This document shows positions 1 to 10,769 of a stretch of 64,000 nt of DNA, one piece after another. The DNA is from Anthoceros angustus (Eukaryota > Streptophyta > Anthocerotopsida > Anthocerotales > Anthocerotaceae): positions 62,001 to 126,000 of the forward strand of contig VJWM01000119.1 in assembly GCA_010909165.1 (NCBI GenBank), in the 5' to 3' direction. The position numbers and the translations under genes are program-made. How positions within the stretch are numbered: position 1 is the first letter of the stretch; every line of letters starts with the position of its first letter. The notes under the pieces were generated by a model, which did not search any database, was not told the origin of the DNA, and was given only the letters and a program-made list of their open reading frames with translations.

Positions 1-475
1 CTTGCTGGTGAGTACGGTTTTGCCACTGACCACTTTTCCCCGTTGGTATAGATGCCGATTTTGGTATCGGTATCGTATTCGAGTTCGTTGGTGGTAAGGG
101 TTCCTTGCCGTCAGTCAGCTTCACGTCTTTGTCAGGTAGCTTTCTTGGTATCGGAATAATAGATCAGGTACTGCGAATAGGTATGGATGCTGTCGGCATC
201 GTTGATGTGCACATGAAACGCTTCCACCACGCCGGTTTTCTGGTTGATCACGGCGCTGTCGCATAGAATTTGGTATTGTTCTGTTGCAGGAAACATTGCC
301 CCGCATTTCCGTTACCGAATCCTTGCGCTGGTAACGCAACCGATCAGAATGTTTGATGATGACGATATCGGTGGTATCAGCACCCGGGCGAAGGGTAACC
401 TGCTGGGCAAACGGCTGCCGCCAGCAGCAACAGCGCCAGGATACAGCAGGAGAGCAGGCGAGATATGCAGATCAT
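1..475 (-). CDS. OstA-like (LptA-domain) protein, 3' end outside window
   Basis: N-terminal part of a secreted OstA/LptA-fold protein; the family carries lipopolysaccharide across the periplasm or helps its outer-membrane assembly. The reverse strand starts at ATG 473-475 with a hydrophobic signal peptide (residues about 3-25, rich in Leu and Ala). It then shows the OstA pattern 'MRGNV.LQQN' followed by '.KFYCDSAVINQK' and 'VEAFHVHINDADS'. The reading frame changes several times within 470 nt, which I take as sequencing error. The ATG overlaps the stop of the MCE gene by 3 nt (ATGA), so the two are probably translationally coupled. The LptD-like gene a few genes away supports an LPS-transport role. 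Confidence 0.8.
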
Positions 476-1439
476 TTGATGTTGGTCGAATCGAGCAGGG
501 GCGCGGCCAGTGGTTTGGTCTTGTCTTTTTGCCGAACACGGAAATGCTGATGTACCGCTTGGGATGTACCCGCAGGTCATCGAGCAGAATGTTGAGGCTG
601 CGCGAGGTGTTTTCCAGGTTGTTGTACAGTTTTGTCGTTCAGCAGAAGACCGAGACTGCCGTCTTTGCTGTTTACGGCCACAGCGCCATTGAGGGCCACC
701 GTTTATTGAGTTCATTGATGGTTTGCTCCAGCTTCAGGTTGTGGGTTGCCGCTCACGGTATTCAGGTTGCTCAGGGTATGGTCGATATTGTCGGTGTTCT
801 TGGCCAGGGCGCCCGACGGTTGTCGAAATTGCTGAGGTGCGGTTCAGGGCGCTGTTCTGCTGTACGATCAGGTTATTAGCCCGGCAGAAGCGTTCGACAG
901 GTTGGCGATGATCTTCTGGTGTGCTTGGTAGCGGGGTCGAAATAACCGCCGGCCACCTGAACCAGCGAGTCGACCGACCTGCAGGGTGCCGTCGAGCGAA
1001 CGGATGGCCGGGTCGAGCGTAGCCATGACTTTGTCGAGAAGGCCGGGTTTTGTTCAGCGTTACCAGCGTATCGCCATTCTGCATGTGTGCGGGGTCATTG
1101 CCCGGTTCAATCACGATGGCGGCTGACCCCAATAATTCTGTGCTGATATAGGCCACCGAATTTTCGGATATCGATGTCGCAGGCCAGGTTGATGGTCACC
1201 ACGATGCCGTCGTTGATGTTGCGGGGTCCTTTCCTGCATATTGTACACCATACCCACCTACCAGCCCGTTCATGGTAACGGATTGGGTTAGTGAGCCCGG
1301 TAACTTTGGGAAAAACCGCGTAAATCTTATCGTTTCTTTCGAAGAGGTTCTTGCCTTTGAGAAAATTGAAGCCAAAGATCAGCAAGGTGATAGCAACTAC
1401 TGCGAGGAGGCCGATCTTGGTTTCATTAGAAATCTTCAT
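472..1439 (-). CDS. MCE/MlaD family lipid-transport protein
   Basis: Single-pass inner-membrane protein with an MCE domain; the family binds and moves phospholipids between membranes. Residues about 1-30 (starting MKISNETKIGLLAVVAI) form a short cytoplasmic tail plus one membrane helix, followed by FNFLKGKNLF and the MCE core ('VFPKVTGL', 'DIDI', 'LGSAAIVIEPG'). The C-terminus reads 'VHPKRYISISVFGKKDKTKP' then a short tail, as in Bacteroidota MlaD proteins. Frame breaks near 1,150, 1,000, 880 and 620. Length about 320 aa fits the family. It lies 9 nt downstream of the amidase gene and overlaps the OstA-like gene, so the three form one minus-strand operon. Confidence 0.85.
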
Positions 1440-1448
1440 ACGCCAAAA

Positions 1449-2422
1449 TTAGGTTTTATTTCCGGGTGTCGCTTTCTGCGTGTGCCGGCTGTTTTCCAGT
1501 TCCGTCTTGTAGCGCCGGAAAGCATTGACCACAGTAGCCACCACTTCTTCCTGGCCCTTGTCGCTGTTGAGGTATTCTTCTTCCTCTTTGTTGGTGATGA
1601 ACCCCGTTTCGACCAGGATGCTGGGCATGCCCGTAGCCTGTAACACCCAAATGCCTTTGTTGTTGCGCTGTTTCACGCCAAAACTTTTGCGGCCCTCTTT
1701 CGTGAACTCTTCTTCTACATAAGAAGCGAGCTGGGCAGAGTTGCGGAAAAGTACTTGGTGTACAGCTGCGCCGGATCTTGGCTTCGGGCGAATTCAGGTC
1801 GAGTACGTTGTTGGCATCCACCACCGTTGAATCTTCCCGGATTCCTCTTCAATGTCGATGTTCTCACTTTTGGCACCACTGCGGTCTGCCGCCCATATAT
1901 AAGTTTCCGTGCCAACCCGGGTATTCTTCACATAATAAGATTCGTAAATGGGTTGCTGGATGGTCTTTTCTTTCTTTTCTTGCCTTTGCCCACGTAAACG
2001 GTTTTGGGTTTGTGGCCCACGACGCGTTTGGCCATCCATCCGCCGGCCTTTTGGCCTGTAGCATTGAGGTGGATACTGATGAAGAGGTCGCCCTTGGCCT
2101 GGTTGGCGATATCGGCCCGGGCACGAAGGCCTTCCGGAACCGTTTTGGCGCCGCCCGGCAACGTCTTCCGTGCGGGTATAAACGAATTTGATTTGGGGAA
2201 ATTCCGCCTCCAGTGCCTTGCCCAGTTTCATGGAAATTTGAAGGGCCACCTGGGCTTCGGTCGAAAAAGACCGTGCGCCGGGATCCGTCCGCCATGCCCA
2301 TGCCTGGATCAATGATGACCGTCCGCACGAAGTTCTGCTGCCTTGTGCTGTGGCCGGAAAATAGAGTGTACAACAGGCTGCAAAAGGGACAGGGATAAAA
2401 TGGCTTTCCTCATTTTTAGCAT
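1449..2422 (-). CDS. N-acetylmuramoyl-L-alanine amidase (Amidase_3 family)
   Basis: Periplasmic zinc amidase that cleaves the bond between N-acetylmuramic acid and L-alanine in peptidoglycan. Start is ATG 2420-2422 (or 2411-2413), giving a short hydrophobic leader. Recognisable segments in order: 'VIIDPGHG'-like (first zinc ligand region), 'FPQIKFVYTRTED', 'LRARADIANQAKGDLFISIH' with 'LNA' (second zinc histidine), and near the end 'GIWVLQATGMPSILVETGF' (catalytic Glu) with 'ITNKEEEEYL'. At least four frame changes interrupt it. First gene of the amidase-MCE-OstA-like operon, with an 83-nt gap to the divergent LptD-like gene. Confidence 0.88.
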
Positions 2423-2505
2423 AAGATATCCGTTGATCTATGGGATTTCACTTTTCACAGTATTCAATCTGGTCCGAATCACTATTTTTTTTGCCATTCA
2501 ATAGT
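2423..2505. promoter_or_regulatory. Divergent intergenic region, amidase operon / lptD-like
   Basis: Short AT-rich gap between two outward-reading transcription units, so it must carry both promoters or their upstream parts. On the plus strand TATTTTTTTTG (2483-2493) would match the Bacteroidota -7 element TAnnTTTG if the T run is overcounted by three. I see no convincing element for the minus strand. Confidence 0.35.
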
Positions 2506-5189
2506 ATGAATACCAGCGACAAATCTACTTTAAAAATACGTTTTATTTGGCCTTTTGCGCTGTCATTCTGCTTCACCGCTCATTTTACATCGGCCCGGCA
2601 CCGGCATTCCCCATTTAGCAGCGCCTTAACAGTGGCTGTTCCACCTGCTAAAGATACGGTTCCACTGTCCAAAGCGGATTCACTGCGCCGCATAACCGAT
2701 AGTTTGCGGGCAGCCGGCGATACCAGCCAGCTGCGGCTCGACAGCCTCACCGCCGTTTCGATACCTTCAACGTCAAGATGAGTAAAGATTCGCTCGATGG
2801 TCCGGTCGACTATACCGCTTCCGATTCCATGGTGCTCGACGTGCCCACCAAAAGATCATCCTTTACAACAAATCGTCCACCAAGTACAAAGACCTCGACC
2901 TCCAGGCCTATAAGATCGAACTCGACCAGCCCTCCCAGATCGTGGTAGCCACCTACACCCTCGATACCCTCGGTGCCCAGGTCGGCAAACCGCATTTCGT
3001 ACAGGGCGAAAGCAATATGGATGCCGACAGCATCATCTACAATTTCAAAACCAGAAGGGCATCACCAAGCAGACCTTTGCCCAGCAGGGCGAAATGTTCG
3101 TGTATGGAGAGAAGATCAAAAAGGTAAACGTTTCCGATTTCTTCACACGGCCGGTTCACCACCTGCAACCTCGATACGCCGCACTTCGCTTTCCGCACCA
3201 ATAAAATGAAACTGGTGAACCAGAAACTCGCCGTGAGCGGTCCCGTTCACCCGAATTTGAAGGCGTACCCATACCGATCTACCTGCCCTTCGGTTTCTTC
3301 CCGCTGTCGCGGGGCCGCCACTCGGGCATTCTGCCGCCGCAGTTCACCGCCAACGAACAGTTTGGTCTTGGTCTCGAAGGGCTGGGTTATTATAAGGTAT
3401 TGAACGAAATGTTCGACGTCATGTTCCGCGGCGATATCTATTCGTACGGGGATGGCGGGGCGTACTGACACCTACCTACCGGAAACGGTACCGCTATTCG
3501 GGCAGGCTGAACCTGTCGTTCCAGCGCACGCGCTTCCTCAGCAGCAATGCCCTCAAAGATTTTGAAACGGCGCAGACCTGGAACATCCAGTGGAGCCACT
3601 CGGCCGACAGCAAAGCGCGGCCCGGTACCACTTTCCAGGCCAGCGTGAACGCGGGTTCCACCCAGTTCAACCGCTACGTGGGCGTGAACCCGACCATCAA
3701 TTTCAACAACCAGCTGTATTCGACCATCGCCTACAGCAAGAACTGGGACAATAAATACATCCTGAACCTGAACGCCGGCCACAACCAGAACTCCAATACC
3801 CGCCTCATGCAGGTGCGGTTACCGACAGGTCGTTCACGGTGACCCTCTATCCCTTCCAGCCAAGAATTTCGTGGGCGAAGCGAAATGGTACGAAAAACTC
3901 GGTATCGGCCTCAATACTGTTTTCCAGAACCAGGTGTCTTTTTACGACAGTGCCTTCTCTTTGCGCAGCTGATCGATACCCTGCAATGGGGTGCGCACAC
4001 CATTCCCATTACGCTGGCCCTGCCGTCGATGGGGCCCATCCAGATCTCTCCGGTGTGAGCTATACCGAAAGATGGTATGGTACCCAGTCGCAGATGACCT
4101 GGAACCAGACCCGCCAGAAAGTGGATACGGCCCTGTCGAAAGGTTTTTATACCGCGCGCGACATCTCGTTCAGCCTGGGTCTCGCCACGGCCGTATTCGG
4201 CACCTTTGACCGCTGGCAAAAACAGTTCGGTGCGGGCCATCCGGCACGTGATCCGGCCAAGCATCAGCGCCAGTTACAAACCGACCTCAACGGGAAAGAC
4301 TGGTATACGGTGCGGGTGGATACCTCCGTGAATGGCCGAACAACAGGTGAGCAAATACAATGGAACATTATATGGTGCGTTTGCGGCGGGTGAGTTCAGC
4401 GGATTGAGTTTACGTTCGACAACAACCTGGAAATGAAAAGTGCGGTCGAAGACCGACACAACCGATGGCGGTATGCGTAAGGTGAAACTGCTCGACGGCT
4501 GGCTTTACCGGCAGCTATAACTTTTGGCCGACTCGAAACTGTCGCCCATCAGTTTGTATCTGCGCAGTACGCTTTTCCAGAAAGTGAACCTGACCGCATC
4601 GGCTACCATGGATCCTATAAAAGACCTGCAGGATACCGCACCAAACAATACGCCTGGCAGGGCGGTGGATTCAACCTCGGTACCGTAACCAGCGAAAACA
4701 TTTCACTGTCTACCTCTTTCCAAAGCAAGAAGGCCGACGAGAAAAGAAGAAGGTGGACGAAGAACTGCAGAACTCGCGGTTGCCGGTAACCCTCGAAGAA
4801 CAACAAGCGCAGATGAACTACATCCGCAGCAACCCGGCCGAGTTGCCGATTTTGATATTCCTGGTCGCGCTGAACGTGTCGTACTCGCTGAGTTTTCGCG
4901 CATGCAGAAAGGATTATACGGTTATTATACCACCATTTCTTCCAACGTGAACCTGAGCGGTGATTTCAACCCGACGCCGAAATGGAAAGTGGGGCAAATA
5001 CCTTTCAATGGCGGCGCCATCAGCCAGCTGACCATGTTCCTGAGCCGGAACTGCACTGCTGGCAGCTCGGCGTCAACATTACACCGTGGGATTGTACCGC
5101 TCCTTCAACATCACGATCAATCCCAGGTGGCATTCTGCGCGACCTGCGCATCAACCGTTCACGGTATTTCACAACCAATCAGGCACCTG
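2506..5189 (+). CDS. LptD-like outer-membrane LPS assembly protein
   Basis: Large outer-membrane beta-barrel protein of the Bacteroidota LptD type, which inserts lipopolysaccharide into the outer leaflet. ATG 2506-2508 is followed by a signal peptide ('FIWPFALSFCFTAHFTSA'), then a Ser/Asp-rich linker, an OstA-like periplasmic domain ('DYTASDSMVLDVPTKK', 'QGESNMDADSIIYNFKT', 'TFAQQGEMFVYGEKIKKVN') and a long barrel ('PIPIYLPFGFFPLSRGRHSG', 'GYYKVLNEMFDVMFRGDIYS'). The end reads 'LRDLRINRSRYF'; I place the stop at 5,187-5,189 after one correction. About 890 aa, with ten or more frameshifts. It converges with and slightly overlaps the acyltransferase gene. Confidence 0.88.
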
Positions 5190-5902
5190 AGCTGGGCCGC
5201 GTATACATGGCCTGCCAGCAGCGGTTTTTGAGCGTTTCGATGGTATCTCGGCCTGCGGCGCTGGGGAAGGTATTCGATCAGCAACGGATGGGGCATCAGG
5301 TGAAGATTTCATCGGCCGGCAGCACCCGCCAGGTGTGGAAGATGACGCCAGGAATGATGGCTTTGCCCGTATCGATCGACAGCCGGAAAGCACCATCGTG
5401 GAAGGCTTTGATGGGTTCCGGGGTTTTGTTGCGTGTGCCTTCGGGATAGATGCACATATGCATGCCGCTTTCGAGTACATTTTCATCTTCCGGAAACTCT
5501 CCTTGCGGCTCCTTTCGCTTTCCGGTCAACGATCACGCTGCCCATTTTGTAGATGATGCCGAATAGGGCACTTTGGTGAATTCTTGTAGCGATGGTTTTG
5601 TTGGCACCAGGAATGGAGAGAGGAGATGGGAATGTCCATCAGTGAATTGTGGTTGCAGATCACGATGTATTGTTCGCCAGAGCAAAATATTTCTTGCCTG
5701 CACCGTCAGCGGGCAACCGATCAGCGGCAGGTAGATGCCCATCAGACACGCGCATAGGTGATGAAACGCCGGATCGACTTGGGTTCTTTCGCCGTCATGC
5801 AGAACAGGAAAACCGGAATCATGAACAACAGCAAAGTGGCCGCAAAAGCAGCAAGGCATACAGGGCCCACAACCGGGCGAAAACAGCTTTGATCACCGAC
5901 AT
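5179..5902 (-). CDS. plsC: 1-acyl-sn-glycerol-3-phosphate acyltransferase (PlsC-like)
   Basis: Membrane-bound acyltransferase that makes phosphatidic acid from lysophosphatidic acid. Starts at ATG 5900-5902 with a hydrophobic N-terminus (MSVIKAVFARLWALYALLLL). The catalytic HxxxxD motif is visible as NHNSLMD near 5,650 in a shifted frame, followed by 'LFGIIYKMGSVIVDRK' and the substrate motif 'MCIYPEGTRNK' near 5,450. It ends 'RCWQAMYTRPSSGA' with the stop at 5,179-5,181. About 240 aa, normal for the family. It lies 23 nt downstream of ung on the same strand, likely one transcript. Frame breaks near 5,330, 5,500, 5,560, 5,700 and 5,820. Confidence 0.87.
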
Positions 5903-5925
5903 GATAAGAATTATACTGTGCAAAC

Positions 5926-6572
5926 CTACAAAGACCAGTCGATCGGCGCGATGCCGTTTTGACCAGGTATTCATTGGTTCAGGAAAAATGGCGGCAGCCA
6001 GAAGCCATTGTGCGCACTCAATGGCGATGGATGGGCCGCTTTGAGGATGAGGTGCTTGGTAGCGTCGATCAATGTTTGCTTTTCCTGCGCGAAACGCCCC
6101 CAGAGCAGGAATACCACTGGAACGCTCTTCGCTGATGTGGCGGATAACGGCATTGGTGAAATCCATCCAGCCGATTTTCGCGTGACTGCCGGGCTCGTTG
6201 GCGCGAACCGTCAATACAGCGTTCAGCAACAGCACACCCTGGTCGGCCCATTTTGTGAGGCTGAGGGGCATGTCGATGCCGAGGTCGGCCGAAATTTCCT
6301 GAAAATATTCAGCAAAGAGGGTGGTGCCACGCCGTCAGGAACGGAAAGCTGAGCCATGAGCCTGCCCCAGGTTGTAGGATCCTGCCCCAATATCACCACT
6401 TTCACGGCTGCTAGTGGTGTGTGGGTAAAAGCATTGAAGATTTGCGACCCGGCGGGTAAATGATTTTGCCTGCATTTTTCCATCTTCAAATGCGTGACAA
6501 TCTGCTGGAAATACGATTTGCTGAATTCATCTTTCAGCACTGCTTCCAGCTTTCCTCGATGGCAACCTCCAT
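5926..6572 (-). CDS. ung: Uracil-DNA glycosylase
   Basis: Base-excision repair enzyme that removes uracil from DNA. Start ATG 6570-6572 gives [10 protein letters not shown] and, after one frameshift, [14 protein letters not shown]. Family landmarks: '[10 protein letters not shown]' (water-activating Asp; the following YHG is garbled by a frameshift), '[16 protein letters not shown]', '[20 protein letters not shown]' and the C-terminal '[11 protein letters not shown]' with its catalytic histidine. Stop 5,926-5,928 after '[10 protein letters not shown]'. About 215 aa, typical for family 1 UDG. The next gene on the plus strand is divergent. Confidence 0.93.
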
Positions 6573-6648
6573 GTAATAGTTTTTAAAAATACTTCATTTG
6601 GTCACTATCATGGGAATAACTACTTTGGATTTATCTTAAACCTCCTGT

Positions 6649-7561
6649 ATGAAATTCGTCTTTCTGTTGCTGGGGCTTTCCTTATTATCCACCTATCAAG
6701 CCAGGGCCAGCCAGGAGGAGCGCCCGTGGTGCTGTTTTCGGATATGCAATACCGTGGGGTTTCCCGAAATTTGGTGTAGGCGCACATGCGGGTGCACCTG
6801 GGCAATTTGCTGCAACGTGCCGGTTCCATCCAGGTGCCTCGGGCAAAGTGGTAGTGGCCTATGATGCACGCAACCAGAGCATCACCATCCGCCAGTCGGT
6901 TGCCGATCTGCGCAGCATTGGCTGGAACGACCGCATCACGCGGTTCCAGGTCAACGCCTGGCAGTGGATCCGGTACCGGGCCCCGGTGGCCCGCGCCCGC
7001 CGCAGCCGCCGCCTGGGTGATTATGTATTGCTGGCCGAAGATTGTGGCCGCGTGGCGCACGTCAAAGCTTGGTCCCGGCAGCTACCGCGTATATCAATTG
7101 GGCATCCGGAACAATTCGCTGTCGTCTTTCCAGGTGCCGCAGGGCATGAAGCTGGAAGTGTTCGACAACGAAGACCTCCGCGGCCGCCCGCAGGCATTCA
7201 CTGCAACAGTGTCGTGTTTGCCACCCAATTTCAACGACCGTGTTTCGGCGTATATCAGTTATATCCGCCCGCCGGTGCAGCCGGTTCGTCCGCAGCCACC
7301 CCCCCCAATTATATCGCCACCTTGTATGCCGACCTTCGCGGGGAGGGCCTTTTCTTAATGTGGGTGCAGGTGGGGTAAATACTTTAGGGGCAGGCTTTGA
7401 GCGCAAAGTGACATCGCTTTACGTGATGCCCGGGTATGCCATTACGGTATTCGATCAGCCGGGCATGCGCGGCCAGCGCCACGTTCACCAGTCGTGTCGA
7501 TGACCTTCGTGCCTATGGCTGGGACGATCGCATCGTGTCTGTATATGTTTTCAAACGCTAA
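6649..7561 (+). CDS. Secreted protein with three beta/gamma-crystallin-like domains
   Basis: Starts with a clear signal peptide (MKFVFLLLGLSLLSTYQARA). Three successive crystallin-like modules follow, at roughly 6,720-6,950, 7,030-7,250 and 7,310-7,560. Each pairs a '(V/L)(L/Y).(D)..(Y/L)RG' strand with 'DDRI.S..V' style ends: 'VLFSDMQYRGVSRNLG' ... 'GWNDRITRFQV'; 'LEVFDNEDLRGRPQAF' ... 'FNDRVSAYI'; 'ATLYADLRGEG' ... 'GWDDRIVSVYVF'. A proline-rich linker (PPVQPVRPQPP) separates modules 2 and 3. Such domains often bind calcium or act as structural modules; the role here is unknown. Stop TAA 7,559-7,561. The DUF937 gene follows after 14 nt. Confidence 0.75.
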
Positions 7562-7575
7562 CTAAAACAAATACC

Positions 7576-8139
7576 ATGTTGAAATTTGATGAGCCTGGTC
7601 CAGGAACAGGCGGGGCAATCAGTGATCAACAACCCGAAATTCCCAATGAACAAAACGAGGCCGTGATGCAGGCAACAAGTGCTTCTATTTTAACCATGCA
7701 ACAGATGATGGCCAATGGCCAGGCCAAAGACGTGCTCAGCATGTTCAGCAATCGATGCCGTGAATACCGGTACACCGGCCGCAACAGATTTCGGGCAACC
7801 TGATGGACTCGTTGACGAATAGCTCGGCATCAACAAACAGGCTGCTGGCGGTATCGTAGCCACCCTGTTGCCGATGGTGTTGAAGCAGTTCGCGTCGCGG
7901 CCGCGAGTTCGCAAAGCAATGGGTTCAACTTGCAGGATATTTTCAACCAGCTGAGTGGTGGCAAGTCGTCGGGCATCGACATCGGCGGATTAGGCGTTTT
8001 GGCCCCAGGGTGGGCTGGACCGCGATGGTGATGGGGACGTGGACCTGCAAGACCTGACCGCAGCTTTTCCGGTGCAGGAACCGGTAACGGTGGTGCGGCG
8101 GCGGACTGCTCACACTCGCCGGTATGTTCGGCGAAATAA
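7576..8139 (+). CDS. DUF937 family protein
   Basis: About 185 aa, no signal peptide. An acidic, Gln-rich N-terminus precedes the DUF937-type helical part ('LMDSLTNQLGINKQAAGGIV' then 'ATLLPMVLKQFASRAA'). The C-terminus is Gly-rich and contains an EF-hand-like Asp pattern, 'DRDGDGDVDLQDL', interrupted by a frameshift near 8,010. The likely stop is TAA 8,137-8,139 after 'LAGMFGK', needing one correction. Function unknown; DUF937 proteins occur widely in bacteria. It ends 5 nt before the end of the convergent nucleoside hydrolase gene. Confidence 0.72.
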
Positions 8140-8144
8140 TTGCA

Positions 8145-9105
8145 TTAGTGTTTGGGCTGGTGCCGGATCAGGTCGTTCAGGGCTGTTCCAGCACCGGCTC
8201 TTTCATTCATCACGAGGTAACGGTGATCGTTACCCTGCAGGTTCAACTGGTCTTGCCGCCATCGTATGCGTGGCGCGGCCACTGATGGTATCGAAATAAG
8301 GGTCGGTGCACGCAACCAAAACTGCGGTTTCGTCCCAGCTCATGCGACCGGCCTTGTCTTGCGGATCTGCGGTATGCTGTGCGCAAAGACGTCTTTGACC
8401 GGCGAGCGTTGCAGCTGCTTGTCCGTAACTATCGGCAAACCGGTATGCAGTTTCATACCGATCTCAAATCCGCTGAACAGGATGGCCCCAGGCCATTCAT
8501 TGATCACTTTGCTGGCAGCAGGCGCATCCATCACCACATTGAATTCTTTGAAATCGGCGGATCGGCATCAAAGCGGCCAGCCATACTCACCAGCAGTTTC
8601 ACCTTTCGCGACACGAGCTCCAACCCCGTTAACGGCGAGCTGCATCACCAGGAAGACAGCAGCCTCGACAGGTTGCTGAAAAAACCGACGGTAACAATGG
8701 TCACGCTGCTTGTCGGGCTGTTTGGCCAGCAGCTGGCGATACAAAACAGTAGCGTCGGCTGCTTCTGCATTGCGTTTCAGGTGTGCGGGTAACCGGCCAC
8801 GATCAGCGAATCCATTTTTGCCTGGCCTTCTACCGCCGGAGGCGGATAACGCCGATGGGTAAACGCGGCCGGTTGAAATAGGTATTCAGCGCTGGTACCG
8901 GGCCACTGTAACAGGAGGTATTGCAGGAGATGGTGGCAGTATGTCGCATTCGCGGTTATCGGCCAGGGCATGCAAAATGCCATGGCACCTACATCGTCGT
9001 AATCGGGACCGATATCGGTATCGAGAATAATTTTGGCAACCGGGGCTGGGCCGATGAAGAACCCGCCAGGCAGCAAAACAGGATCGTTAACCAACGCCAC
9101 CACAT
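8145..9105 (-). CDS. Nucleoside hydrolase (inosine/uridine-preferring type), exported
   Basis: Hydrolyses the N-glycosidic bond of ribonucleosides. Reading from ATG 9103-9105 gives a signal peptide (MWWRWLTILFCCLAGSSSAQ), so I prefer it over the in-frame upstream ATG 9137-9139. The diagnostic calcium/ribose motif DTDIGPDYDDVGAM follows at about 9,015-8,975, then 'LHALADNRECDILAT'. The C-terminal third contains 'DPYFDTI' and 'YLVMNERAGAGTALNDLIRH', with stop TAA 8,145-8,147. About 310 aa. The middle (8,300-8,800) has many frameshifts. An exported nucleosidase suggests salvage of extracellular nucleosides. Confidence 0.82.
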
Positions 9106-9130
9106 AAAGGAAAGTTACTGTAATTGGGTC

Positions 9131-10768
9131 ATGCGCCAATGCCTTTACGCCCTTACTGCCGGATGCCTGCTGTTGTTGTCGGCCTGCCGGGAAGCCCCAA
9201 AGCCGAAAAAATCATCCGCGGCAAAATATGGACTGCCGACCCTTCAGCGCCATGGGCAGAATGCGTCGCCATCAGCGGCGACAGCATTATGGCCGTAGGC
9301 ACCACGGAGCACCACTCGCATCGTGGATCGGACCATCCACCGAAGTAACCCAACTCGATACGGGCGGCCTGGTGGTGCCGGGTATGATCGATTGCCATAC
9401 CCATTTCGTGGAAGGGGCATGCGATTGTCGTCGCAGCAGCTGCGCGATGCCAAAACGCCGGCGGAATTCATCGCGCGCATCGCCGCCTATGCCAAAACAC
9501 TGAAGCCCGGCGAATGGATCGTCGGCGGCGACTGGGATCACCAGAACTGGGGCGGTGAACTGCCGCAAAGCGCCTGGATCGATTCGGTAACCTCGCAGAA
9601 CCCGGTATGGATACAGCGGCTCGACGGGCTGCATGGCCTGGCCACAGCCTGGCGCTGCAACTGGCGAACATCACCGGCTACCGCCGATGTGGCAGGCGGT
9701 GCGATCATTCGCGTGAATGGCCGACCTACGGGTGTGCTGAAGACAATGCCGCCAAATTGGTGGATGTACATATTCCCGCACCATCTGCAGCACAATTTGA
9801 CCGCGCTTTGACAGTCTGCCATGGAATACGTATCGTCAAACGGACTCACTTCAATTACCAATGTAACAGGTGGCGACTACGGCAATTCTTTCCCGGTTTT
9901 GAAAGGGCACATGCAGCGGGCAAACTGATCACGCGCATTTACGCCGCCGATTCCCTGCGCGGCTGGAAAGAGCCAGCACCGCAGGCAGGGCGACAACTGG
10001 CTCAAATACGGTCTGCTCAAAGGTTTTGTGGATGGAATCGCTGGGCCACACGGCTGCATTCTGGCAACCGTTCAGCGACAACCCGCGCGATTCCGGGTTC
10101 TTCGTAGTGCCGCTCGATTCATTGTACCGCTATGTGAATGGCCGACGGTGCGGGATTGCAGGTGACGGTACATGCCATTGGCGACAAATCGATCACTTCA
10201 CTGCTGGACATATTCGAAAGAGTGGAAAAAGAAAACGGTCCGCGCGACCGGCGCTTCCGCATGGAGCATGCGCAACACATCCGTTCTTCCGATTTGCCGC
10301 GTTTTGCCGCGCTGGGCGTGATTCCCAGCGTGCAGCCCTACCACGCCATCGACGATGGCCGCTGGGCCGAAAAGTGATCGGGCACGACCGCGCGCTCACG
10401 ACTTATGCTTTCAAAAGCCTGCTCGACCACCAAGCAAAGATGGTGTTTGGCAGCGACTGGTTCGTGGCACCGGCATCGCCGCTGCAGGGCATTTATGCGG
10501 CGGTGACGCGAAGAACGATCGACGACAAAATCCCGGCGGCTGGATTCCCGAACAAAGATCACGGTGGAACAGGCCTGAAAGCCTATACCATCGATGCCGC
10601 TTACGCCTCGTTCGACGAACACCGGAAGGGTTCCATCGAAAAGGAAAACTGGCCGATGTGGTGGTACTGGGAAAGAATATTTTTGCGATTGACCCCGTTA
10701 CCATCAAAGACGTTCCTGTGCTGATGACCATGGTGGGTGGGCGGTTCGTTTACACCAAAATAGACTGA
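9131..10768 (+). CDS. Lipoprotein metal-dependent amidohydrolase (YtcJ-like)
   Basis: Starts at ATG 9131-9133 with a lipoprotein signal peptide ending in the lipobox LLSAC, so the mature protein should be membrane-anchored. Amidohydrolase features: '[12 protein letters not shown]' and '[18 protein letters not shown]' (metal-binding HxH), '[17 protein letters not shown]', '[11 protein letters not shown]', '[13 protein letters not shown]' (His ligand), '[10 protein letters not shown]', '[11 protein letters not shown]' (catalytic Asp), and the terminal small beta-domain '[15 protein letters not shown]'. About 545 aa, usual for this branch. Substrate not deducible. The PaiB-like gene starts 1 nt after the stop, so the two are co-transcribed. 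Confidence 0.88.
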
Positions 10769-10769
10769 C

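Noticed and set aside
9105-9139. Upstream start (9,137-9,139) for the nucleoside hydrolase
   Set aside because: The ATG at 9,103-9,105 gives a proper signal peptide; the upstream frame does not.
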